From: Paraglomus occultum
Lineage: Eukaryota; Glomeromycota; Glomeromycetes; Paraglomerales; Paraglomeraceae
DNA: 40,147 nt
Reading direction: 5' to 3'
NCBI GenBank assembly: GCA_910592205.1
Contig: CAJVPJ010000145.1
Location: 1-40,147, forward strand
Below are positions 1 through 10,107 of the stretch, piece after piece (the first letter of the stretch is position 1; each line of letters opens with the position of its first letter). The position numbers and the translations under genes are program-made. Below the pieces are notes generated by a model. It worked only from the letters and a program-made list of their open reading frames with translations, was not told where the DNA came from and made no database searches.

Positions 1-192
1 AAGTAGAGAAACTTAATTTTTCACATTTTTAGTTGAGTAAAGTCGGGTATAAGCAAACTTGACAGTTTACATATTAATCTATGTTGAAATTTTGCAGGAA
101 TGTAGCTCAATACAAGCGCAAACTACGGCTAAAGCTTCATAGAAATCTGATGTTTTTTTTACGGAGTTATGCATGATCAACGAAAATTTTAA

Positions 193-225
193 GGGGTGGT
201 CGGAGACTTTTGGTCACCCACTGTA
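193..225 (-). mobile_element. Terminal inverted repeat of a Tc1-like transposon (element extends left of window)
   Basis: Read on the minus strand, the segment starts TA-CAGTGGGTGACCAAAAGT, the typical form of a Tc1/mariner terminal repeat (CAGTG...CCAAAAGT next to a TA target). The element body would therefore be to the left (positions 1-192 and beyond the window). The opposite end is not visible, so this is a family-style call, not a proven boundary. Confidence 0.55.
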
Positions 226-2173
226 GATCTCACTTGCTTAATCCTTGTCCACTGACCAATCCCACTGAATTTATCCAATTTATTCTGGACGCCACATCGT
301 ATGCGGTATTAGTCTCTTTCCGGCGCATCTAGGGATTCATTCTATTTTCTCTATCGTCTCCATTGTCTTCAATCTCATGACTCCCTCTTCGTACTATGAA
401 GTAGAGTTTTCTTTCAAAGTAATGGCGCGTTATGAATCGGTTACGCCTGCACATATTGAATTTTGGGCATACGGAAGGCTTTCGCTAAAGTTATCCAATC
501 AAGATAATTTGAATTATTTAATTGCTTTGTATTTTATTTTACTAGTTCATCAATTATTGTTGAGCAGCGACGACTCATTGCTAATAGCATGTTTGCTCAA
601 TTGAATGATGAAGCATGGGGGAAACGTAAATTCAATTATTACGAAATAGACGTACAATTAAAATGTTATTCAGAAATATTATTGGTTTGGAGAAGAGCTG
701 AATGTTGTTAGAGGGGCTCAAATGCTCATCAAAAAGGTAACGAAACAACTTTCAAGTAGCCTCTCAAAGAATACTATGATTTATCGAGTAATATGGGATA
801 TTAATATAATAAGAGATACAGTCGATAGATTTCAAAGGAAGTACCTATGCTTGAAAAAGAAATCGAAGGAGACTAACTAGATCAACAGCAGAAGTGTCAA
901 ACACTTTTTCTGAAATAATAGTCACCAAAGATGAAAAACGCGTTAGGGGTTTGTTTCATTGTTTCTCTTGGTCTCGATATGAGTGTCGCAAAAATTCTCT
1001 GCCGTGCAGGGTAACAAACCCAGCATATGGCGACAAAATCCACAAAACGAGTGCTCACTCAGCGATAGGACATAAAAAAAATTGCAAAAGGCCCGCAGGC
1101 CAAGGAGTGTTTCACGACCCCTATATCGTACGTCAGACCGTACAATTTGTTTTCGACCCGATTGAGTCGAACTTCGATTCGGTTTCCATTTGATCAGATC
1201 GAGTAGTAAGCCGATTTTCCATGTTGTCTAATCTCTAGATTGAACGAAACGTTTAAATTTACACCGCAAATTTGGCATTTTGTGTAAAATATTTCTCATC
1301 TGTTAATTCTTGGTCACTCATTAGTTCTTCCAAATTCTGATTGTGTTCTTCATCGGATGAACGTTGATTAAACATGGAAACTTACTAATTCAACTCGGTC
1401 ATCACTCACCAGAAACTCGGCAGAATCCCATCATCTTGTTCGGTCCATTTGCTCTGACACTCCATTACTTGTCAATAACTTGTTTATTAAACGATAATAA
1501 ATCCCGATCTCTTGCTTCCAATCCTAGCTGCACAGATTTCCATAAAGATTCGCGGTAATCCGTTACAAGAATGAATCAACATATGATTTTTCTTCCAACA
1601 TGATTAATGATTCTCATCTCTTTGAACTGCTCACTCGCTACAATATGGTTTCGGCTCAAATATACAGAAGAAGATACCAATACTCTCAGTTCCCATAAGA
1701 CGCATACGAAATTCACACATGTCCACTGGTGAGCATGGACTAATCTGTATGCACACCTTGTCTTTTCTGATGATGGGGATTCATTCTCGTTGTATATAAA
1801 TATTGTGTGTCAGTAATAATATGGAAACATTATCGGTCTCGTTAATGCCAAGTGCATCTGAATGAAAGCCAGCACATGTGGTAAACTGCAAGCAAATCCC
1901 AACTTGCCCAAGTCCCAAACAAAACTGCGAACTTGTTAGTCATTCAACTGGGTTTACTGGTCCGTTCAAAGTGAGGATAACCTTTTCTGTCTCGTTGGTA
2001 GTAGCCAGTGATATGGGCGACGCTTCTGCAGGGCGAAACTTTCATCACCAGGAGACATCGGACGGAGTGGGAGTCTGGGTTTTATGGTAAATTCACTTAC
2101 AGGAGGATAGTTGGTCTTCAAACCATCCTTTAGTAGTTCAAGAGGACTTGAATTTATACCCGACTATTTGCAG
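226..2173. other. Region without a supported gene
   Basis: Several plus-strand stretches look like decayed coding sequence, for example an open frame around 1553-1698 and short frames near 1364-1558 and 1878-2090. None has a start, splice sites and continuing phase that I can join into a gene. The 99-residue open frame at 894-1193 resembles no family I recognise. Confidence 0.4.
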
Positions 2174-2572
2174 TCCCATCTTTCTTTTCTCGACCTCAAC
2201 ATCCGTCTGCTCCAAGACATTATGATCTGCCTCGTTTGGATCCTCCTCTTCTTATCGGATCACCCCTCTTTATCATATCTACTCCACTAGAATCTTCACC
2301 TTGTACATACGATGACGAAAGATTTGCTTCGCTCCTTGACGTTCCAAGAGTTGCGCTAGGAAGAATAGCGTTTAAAGGTGGAGCTTATGCGGCGATGTCA
2401 GCATTAAATGAATGTGAGTAGCTTGCTACGGTTTCAAATCGAGGAGGATGTACCGATATTCACTCCTCATTCTAAGGGTTCTGATCTGACCAAAACAGTT
2501 GTTTCCCCATTAGCGTGTCTCGTCAAGCCAGCCCGGAGGACGACGTATACCTGTTTGCATCTTTGTAGATAG
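2174..2572 (+). pseudogene. Decayed exon(s) of an unrecognised gene
   Basis: A plus-strand open frame of about 79 codons (2174-2413) follows a good acceptor (TTTGCAG) and ends at a good donor (GTGAGT). It reads as ordinary protein, rich in Pro/Ser at first, then with ...DDERFASLLDVPRVALGRI. A second open frame (2417-2572, ending TAG) continues immediately but one base out of phase. No acceptor with matching phase bridges the two. The simplest reading is a gene remnant with an indel. The product is not recognised. Confidence 0.4.
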
Positions 2573-2978
2573 AATATATATGTGAGTATGACACTACTAT
2601 TGTCGAGTCTAGTATTACCATAAACATATGAGTTCTAAGTATTACACACAAATGTAACTAGCTATTATAAATTTGTTTTTTCTTCTCCTCTCCATTCGTA
2701 AATACTCACTGGCTAAGTAAAAGCAAAAACAGTAATAGTAATTATAATTGTCCGGACTCACAACGGTCCCTAAACATTGAAGTCTACGATTGGAGGCGGA
2801 TGTAGAGATGTATAATGTATGAAATGCGAATGGATGGGAAATTGAGAAATGAGAAGTTGGAGAATATAATAGCATGTATCAAGAAGGAAAATAGAGAAGC
2901 TCCTACAATTGTGATCACTTTATTAGTTATGTCTATGACCCACACAACAATCACAGGGCCCAGACTGGCCTAGACTAT

Positions 2979-5900
2979 CTAGGACTCAGACTCAAATTGC
3001 CAGGCTGCCTGATGTTGTTGTTCACCTTTGTTGAGTGGAACTTTAATTGGGGAATGAAATGAAAACCGTACCATTTTTCTGCGGGGTGGTGTCCTACAAC
3101 TCGCAACGATTTCACTCTCAGCATGTGTAGACATTTGCAAGCTTTTCAGGCAAAGATTGTAGGTGTGAAGCACAAGTTTCTTAAATAATAAATTTTGAAT
3201 GCATAATTAATAAGGTGCAGTTAAACATAAAATGACTACCTAGCACTAACCTTCACTTGCATCAAGATTTCAATAGTTCTGGGAAACACACCAAAATCAT
3301 TGTGGTCTCGAGGGAGGTAAAAGCGGCCCAAAAGAATCATCCGATAAACACCATCATACTTTAAGTCCATTGCATACGCACTACATAGAAGACCTGTGTA
3401 ATTGGTGAGAACCATAATCGCATGGATAGACTAATAAAACTTTAACCAAGAACAAATCTATTGCCCATTACTAACCATGCACAAGAATACCACAGACAAC
3501 TACATCTTCAGTGAATATGCCATCATCCACCATCTTATCTAGTGAGTCCTTCATTTCATTTCCTAACTTGATCAGGTCTGGTAACTTCTTACCACGGTAT
3601 TTTGGTGACTTTACTTCTGTTACCAATACATTCTCCTTTCTGTTATTTATGACATAAATAGATACTGTGAGATCAGGTTTTCTTCCTCTCCCTTTTAGAG
3701 AAGGATCAAGTTTCTTTTTCCGGTTGGCAGATGATTCAAGTATATCAGTAGACCTGATAATAATGAATAATCATTAAAATCACCACTACTATGAGAATAA
3801 GACATGAATCTACAGACAACACCCACCAGTCGCAGATCAGAAATTCATTGACAAAGAAGGGAGACAAAACAGGTGCCAAAGCTTCATGAACAAATGTATC
3901 TTCTGTAACACTACGTGAGTTCCACAACGATGGTCGCTGGAGTCTGTGATCACAAAAAAGTTATTGATATAAATCTAAATAATAATTGTCCAAGAGTCAT
4001 GACTAAACTCACATTGATTCAAAAAGTTCTAAAACAATATCTTCATTCACAACCACCTGTTGCTGCCACTTCCGGAGAAGCAACTTGCAATCTGCAAAAG
4101 TTCCACTTGCAGTCTGGTTGAATCAATGGGTTCAGAATTATTTAGTTTAAGAGTAAAACTGTTGGCATGAGTAACGAGACTTACATTGCTCATGGTATGA
4201 CATCTCAAAAGATCATAATCTGAAAGCTGTGAAGTGACAAACTCAGTTTTGATACTATTAAATATAGTCTTCCATGATTCTCCAGCAAGTCTCTTCCAAA
4301 TTCCAGTCTCATCCTCAAACAGGAAGATGTGATTTAAAGATCTACAATAAACCAAGAAAAGATGAATCAATATATTGTAAAAGATTACAAATTGAGAATC
4401 TGAAGACTTACAGAATCTCTGCTGCAGTTTCAATATTATTAGTATATGCCTTTTGAACAGAGGACTGGCGATATTTCATGAGCATCATTGTTACATTTGC
4501 ATCACCAACAACCCACTGTGCATGCAAAGTCAAGTTTTGTCATTGTTATTGTAGGTTCAATATGAGTATGAGATGATTGTTTAAATATTACCTGATGAGC
4601 ATCCTTGTCTAATACCCACTCTTCATCACCAAGACCAACTAACCATTCTAATCGATCTTTTGGTTTTTTTGGTTCATTTTGGTCACTGACAACTGAATCA
4701 GTATCATCTGAGTTATCTGAATCATTCTCAGGATGGTAGGAGAAGTCACTGCTTGAGGATTTGACTGTTGCATCTTCATCAGAACTATCCTCAAACCGCA
4801 GACGTTTTTCTGATGAAATCTGTGTACTTCGATTTGATGGCACCTGCGATTAAGTGTTGTACTTAGTATTGTATAAATCACAACCTTGACAATTATCCTA
4901 ATGATCTCACAATAGCCAACCAGCAGTACAAAAAACTAATTACCTTTTGACTGTCTTCAACAACAATATCTAAAGGGCATGGGCGTTTCCGCACAGAATC
5001 CTAGAGATAAGGATTGATTATAATGAGTGATTGAATTTTCTATACATTATTGGACCACACCTATTGAGAGGAACTACTATACATCTGTTTCAATGTCATT
5101 CTCATTATTTGCATTCTTCCCAAGAATTCACAAATCAAGAATCAGATGTCTGTAAGCATAAGCAGTTATATTATAGACAAAACCATTTGTACTCAACCTT
5201 ATATCTAGATTGAACATCCAAGCCAATCTCTTCCTTAGATAACCGTTGTTTATAATGCTGAAGGTGGTCATTATGAATTGCTGATGATGCATCATGAAGT
5301 CGACGAAGGCCTGTTTCTTCAAAGTCTAACAAACCTTCCTCCTAGAAAAAAGAAAGTAAGCAAACTGACTGTTCCAAGATTCTTAAGATGCATGCATACC
5401 CTAATCAATTGTCGCTTGACATCAATATTATATTTTTGCTGTTGGAATTCCCAGAAAGTTTTCACCGAAAACGAGTTTCTTTCACGCTGGATGATATATT
5501 AGTAGTAGTAATAGGAATAGACATGGGCGATCATAGTAACTTGTTCAATAACATACTAATACATGGGGCACCACAGACAGGGACGCACCGGTTCCCACTG
5601 CAAAGACGCACTCTGCAGGGTAGTCTGCTAGTCATAATACAACCACAGACAGGGACGCACCGGTTCCCACTGCAAAGACGCACTCTGCAGGGTAGTCTGC
5701 TGAGTGGATTCTCACCGACAGGGACGCACCGGTTCCCACTGCAAAGACGCACTCTGCAGGGTAGTCAGTGTACTCAGGTTGTAATGACTGCCCAAAGCAC
5801 TTAAACATTTACCTTAAACCGATTTATCCATTTAGAAATATTTCTACCCATTTCGGAGGCTTCAGCATAATATTTCTTGATAGTTTTCAGTTCAGAAATG

Positions 5901-6390
5901 TATCGGTGATGTTCTTCAGACTCATCATTCAAATCACCAGCAGAAAGGCGAAAATCCAAGAATTTTCGTAGGGACGGCTCATCGACACTTGCCCAAAAAT
6001 CTATATTTTGAATTTAAAAGTTAAAACCAACAGCCTATAAACTGAACGGAAGAAAAACAACAGTCACCTGAAAAGTTTATGGAGTTGCGACATTCAGGAG
6101 AAAGCTGCATTTGAGGTATTGGATTATGTATGATGCTTTCTAAAGTAACTGTGATGCTGGAAAGAATATGAGCGTATGAAAAATGCTAATGATAACAGTT
6201 CGAGTGTGGGAGATCATAAGCGTAGAGAACGTCGAAATTAATAACAGGGTATGAAACGTACCGAAGGCACGAAAAATGCAATAGGTGCGTTGATATCGTG
6301 GACACGAAAATTGCGAGGCAATAGAGTTGAAGCAGCGCGTTCTTCACGAGCACTTCTAGCCAATAAAAAAGCATCTACAGATCCCTCTTT
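2979..6390 (-). CDS. Multi-exon PD-(D/E)XK nuclease-like protein, 5' end uncertain
   Basis: Hand-built exons (minus, 5' to 3'): about 6390-6262 (uncertain), 6148-6068, 6000-5813, 5486-5400, 5341-5198, 5000-4944, 4843-4592, 4515-4412, 4341-4185, 4113-4013, 3943-3827, 3753-3476, 3393-3251 and 3179-2979 (stop). Every phase closes from 6148 onward, giving about 636 residues plus about 41 from the first exon. Exon 4843-4592 is acidic and Ser-rich (probably disordered). Exon 3753-3476 holds RGRKPDLTVSI, then about 15 residues later LVTEVKSP: the D...ExK signature of the PD-(D/E)XK nuclease fold. The last exon is basic. I recall similar proteins as multi-copy, uncharacterised families in Mucoromycota, and infer that this is one. 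The first exon has two competing frames and its junction to 6148 needs a weak donor (GTTTCA). The intron 5812-5487 carries the triple 50-bp repeat. Nuclease activity is inferred from the motif only. Confidence 0.75.
5576..5766 (+). repeat. Three identical 50-bp GC-rich direct repeats inside an intron
   Basis: Copies at 5576-5625, 5648-5697 and 5717-5766 are identical over 50 bp (GACAGGGACGCACCGG...GGGTAGTC). They are separated by unrelated AT-richer spacers of 22 bp (5626-5647) and 19 bp (5698-5716). GC content is far above the surroundings. Each unit contains GACGCAC twice and a CTGCA...TGCAG pair that could form a short stem. They lie in the 326-bp intron 5812-5487 of the nuclease-like gene. 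Both strands are open through the array, but the host gene's splicing makes coding use unlikely. Confidence 0.95.
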
Positions 6391-6480
6391 TTTTTTTTGC
6401 GCGTAGGGTAACAGTCAACCCTCCCCGACTGTGTGAGGGAGACTTACACAAGTCATGTGACCGTATTATTATACCTTTTT
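6376..6480 (-). mobile_element. Possible 3' end of a retroposon with poly(A) tail
   Basis: On the minus strand a GC-richer block (CTCCCTCACACAGTCGGGG...CTACGCGC) runs into eleven consecutive A and then abruptly into the coding-like frame of the nuclease-like gene. This is the architecture of a LINE/SINE 3' end inserted in an exon. I could not find a target-site duplication or a 5' end, so a chance A-run is not excluded. Confidence 0.35.
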
Positions 6481-6639
6481 ACAAAACCAACAGTAAATTT
6501 ACCTCTATAGTCCCTATCACAGGACACAGCAGAACCGATAAATAGTAGATATATGGAAAATTACCTCCTTACAGTAAAATATGTGTAATGAATGTACAAT
6601 TTGTATAATATAATATAATATTAATGGATCAAATACTAT

Positions 6640-6784
6640 ATTAAGGCCAGTGACCATCGACGACGCGTCTGTTTCAACTTCGATGAGTGCTTCTTAATGT
6701 TCGAGTTCCCACTTAAGCCTCATTTTTCTGCGTTTTCAGCTCCTGCGACAGCTTCGTCTTCTTAGCTGGTACGTCCTCCGTCAT
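6640..6784 (-). pseudogene. Degenerate upstream coding segment, probably the old 5' part of the nuclease-like gene
   Basis: From an ATG at 6784 a 23-codon frame reads MTEDVPAKKTKLSQELKTQ... and stops at 6713. One base out of frame, the reading continues as LKWELEH, a TAA, then EALIEVETDASSMV. The composition is Lys/Glu-rich and helical, and the two pieces fit together as one domain with an indel plus a Lys-to-stop change. It lies just upstream of, and on the same strand as, the 2979-6390 gene. Linkage to that gene is inference. Confidence 0.4.
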
Positions 6785-6959
6785 GACAGCTTCTTTCGTT
6801 TGTTAGAATCAGACAAATTCATAGTTGGTATGGTTATGACGGTTCTAGGTCCGTGATATATTAATGCGTGGAGAAATCAAAAGCCGATCTTCAGAAATTG
6901 GTTACAGTAACGTGACCGCATGTACGACGGCGTTGGTGTTGTTCACATGATTAAATAAT

Positions 6960-7404
6960 CCGATTTCGTTTTAATCTGCCACAATAATTAATATTAATAT
7001 GGAGTACACTCACCATTTATGCTCAATATAAATAGTCTTCTTTATTGAGTCTCTAAGAGAAAATTCTCTGAAATTTCGACCGATTGTTGTGGTATGCTAC
7101 GAGGTACATGTGGATTTTGTAGATAGTTATAGATATTAGTAGTGTTCATTTTGACTGCTCTAAGTTGAGGCTATTTATTACTTTTGGTGTCGCTTCAGAT
7201 GCTTCTAATATTATGGTCTTAGTATTATGCATTTACGTCATAAACCGTCATTATTTTCCACAAATATTTGACACTTCCTTGTCTGGTACAATATGCTATA
7301 TTTAGAATCAATACTCAGATGTAAAGCAGTAACAATTACGCAGCTATTTAGAAAAATAAAGTTTCCGCTTTTTCGATGCAGACTATAAATAACACTACGA
7401 TATA
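6960..7404. other. No gene seen
   Basis: AT-rich sequence without long open frames, conserved motifs or splice-compatible exons. Confidence 0.5.
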
Positions 7405-8045
7405 CAATAACGTGCAAAAGTATCCTACCGCCTGTATCGCTCGAACGTACTTAAAATTTTCAGAAAAAAAGTTTAACACAATGCGTGATCACACGTAAAA
7501 TTTCAGCTCAAACGGATGTCTCCAGCAAATTTTCCAAACATTGGATATTTGCTTCGAAAACGTATGAAAACATATGAAACCATATCAAAATTGCATTCGC
7601 TTATTTCCAACTTAAACTTCAAAAATTTATATCTCCACAAGTTTCTAATCGATTTTTATGTTCTTTTTTTTTTGTTTATCTAAGCCATTTCTACATGTTT
7701 TTGAAACATATAGTCGAATTATGAAATTATTGTTACTATAAAAGGAAACAACTGCGCATTATAGCTTTTACAATAACGTGCAAAAGTATCCTACCGGCTG
7801 TAATTCAGGACAGGAATAATCAAACATTTTGAGAGTTTCTCTGCATATAGTCTATAACAAACCCTGATTATGTGTAAAATTTCAGATCGATCAGATGTTT
7901 ACAGCAAAAGTTTCAAACATCAAATATGTTAACTCGAGATATATTTATACCCATACTCAAATTTAGCATAAAAATTCAAAATTATATCTCGACCCCTTCC
8001 CAACCGAATCTTGTAAATTTTTTTTTCCATTTGTTTCCTAGCGTT
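7405..8045 (+). mobile_element. Two tandem, diverged copies of a Tc1-like element end
   Basis: The string CAATAACGTGCAAAAGTATC begins at 7405 and again at 7771, each preceded by TA. The identity runs 26 bp to ...CTACCG. After each copy the sequence is homologous but diverged: both contain GTAAAATTTCAG followed by CGGATGT or CAGATGT, AGCAAA, then an ATATCTC stretch and a T-run. The spacing is 366 bp. The leading motif and the 'aaatttcag..gat' spacer style resemble non-coding ends of Tc1/mariner-type elements. No transposase is present, and no inverted partner was found to the right. Confidence 0.6.
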
Positions 8046-10107
8046 CTGAATACATAACAGTAGAAGGAGAGAATTGTTATGATAATAATCGAAGAATATT
8101 ATAAAAAAAGTAACTATAGAAATTTCCAGAAGTAGTAAAGAAAGTTAACAAAAAAATTGATAAACTCTTGGATAACATGGTGTCGCTATCCGACTTGATG
8201 TACTCATGCTTTTACTGTATAACGGGAATATTCTATTAAATATTCGGCAAGTTGAATTCCCTCATTTGAGAGTGTTCATAATTGGTTTGCTATCCGATTC
8301 ACTGAACTCCGACGGTGATTAGTAATATTAATTATTAATGGATTCGTCGTTTAGCCTATAATATTGTATTCGTCGATGGATTACTTACCGTTCCGTTGCA
8401 ATGGCATTACCGCTCGACGCCAGGCGAAGAGTATTATAACATCGTTGAACTAAGTGACAGAGTATGCTTCTCTCACTCTTTAGAAGGAATGGTTGTTTTC
8501 GGGAAAATATTCGTCTAGACCGTGATAAACGTTGAAAGCTATGGCATAGACGGCTATTATGCTTTAGTTTATAGCGCTAGTCACATGGAGCCCATCACTG
8601 AAGCGATGCTGAGAAGAACCCTCAGGATAGGCCCATCGCGTTCACACTTCTTACCTAAATGCATTAAGTGGAGTTGAAATTTTATTTGTTTAAATTTATC
8701 AGAACTTTTGCGGGTAATTCTGACTTTAAGGAAAACAATGAAGATTATTTGTATAAATTGGTTATACAATCTCACAAGCCCCAAGTCAAATTTTGGTGTA
8801 ATCAATAAAGAACGCAAAACTCCAAGTCAAATTTTTGGAACAATACATATTATTACGTCTCAGACTCACTCAATTGTGAGTCGCTGGATTTCCACTGAAT
8901 AGTATAGGAGGATTGTCTTGAGATTGCATGTAAACAAGCATTTTAATTTGGCCGTACAGAACGTTGACAAAGGCAAGTGTAGTTACGTAAAGCAAAAAAT
9001 CGGCAATATACGGAAAATGAAATAATAACGCAAAAAGCTCTTCGGAATAAAGCAACGCAAAGCACTTCAATATATGCTACATCACGAAGCAATGATCGTA
9101 ACAAAATTTGCACTGAAAGTAGTAAAATAAATTTACGTGACTTTTGTTTATTATTAGTTTTAATAGCGTAAAAAACTTCGTAGTCTGGATCTAGAAGCGG
9201 AAGAGACGAAGATCAAACTGCTGACAGAGCTTTGAACTATTCCAAGAACGGCTCAGAGAGTGTGATCGATCATTTTGCAACTCTGTAAGTCCAAAACTTT
9301 GTATTATTATTTTAGATGACTTATGTAAAATTTATGCTAAAATGAAACCCAACGTAGATTTACATTGTCAACGAGCAATTAATTATTTACTCTAGAAATT
9401 CAACAAATATTTGAGTCAGTTCTGATTCAAGACGTAGCTGTTAAAAGGTTAAATACATCATTGCTTAGCGTTTCTGAGTCTGACCTGGAAAGAAATAGAC
9501 GTCCTTAATTTACGTGTATCAATAATGATGATTCAACAGTTACCCGGAGTACTCGACCTCCCTATTACAGTCACAGTTCGCAGTTACCCCATTTTGAACC
9601 TGTTGTCGTCACCAAATAATTGTGTTACATTTAACCCTTTTCTTAAATTTTAAATGTTTCACGTGTTATTATTAATACTATAATAAATACTTGTGTATAA
9701 CACAATAAAGTCCAACTACGATCTCAAAAAATAAGCGTAAAATTTTGTGAAGATGCTGGACAATATCCGATCGTAAAGCATAGCGATGTGGCAATTTATT
9801 TCAATGAGAGGTTCGACTGTTAGCAAAAATATTATTTAGAAAGAAAAATAGTTTACAAACAAACAGACGTCTAGCATGCTTTTGTTAAATATCCCAAGTT
9901 AGATAAATAATACAGTCACATGACTAATGTTCTATACAGTCACACTCACAGTCAGACGGGCAATTATGAAATGACGTAACAAACTTGTGATTCAGCTGCG
10001 GATATTACGTAAACAAAAAAAATCAATAAAACCCCCCGTGTAAACAAAAAACGCGCTTTACGCTTTTTACTCTTTTGACAAGATAATAAGCGGCTTCTAA
10101 CTTTACA
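8046..10107. other. Region without a supported gene; a few exon-like fragments
   Basis: Mostly AT-rich non-coding sequence. Two plus-strand fragments read like protein: about 8900-9022 (...LAVQNVDKGKCSYVKQKI...) and 9170-9237, which follows an acceptor-like TTTTAATAG (RKKLRSLDLEAEETKIKLL... then stop). They do not join into a model and may be remnants. Confidence 0.4.

Noticed and set aside
5576-5766. CRISPR array
   Set aside because: Three spaced identical repeats resemble one, but the genome is clearly eukaryotic (many spliced introns), the repeats are 50 bp with shorter spacers, and there are no cas genes. Listed as an unusual repeat instead.
5388-5804. Open frames through the triple repeat on both strands
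   Set aside because: The plus-strand frame runs antisense to two exons of the nuclease-like gene, and the minus-strand frame lies within its intron. They are open because the repeat unit lacks stops.
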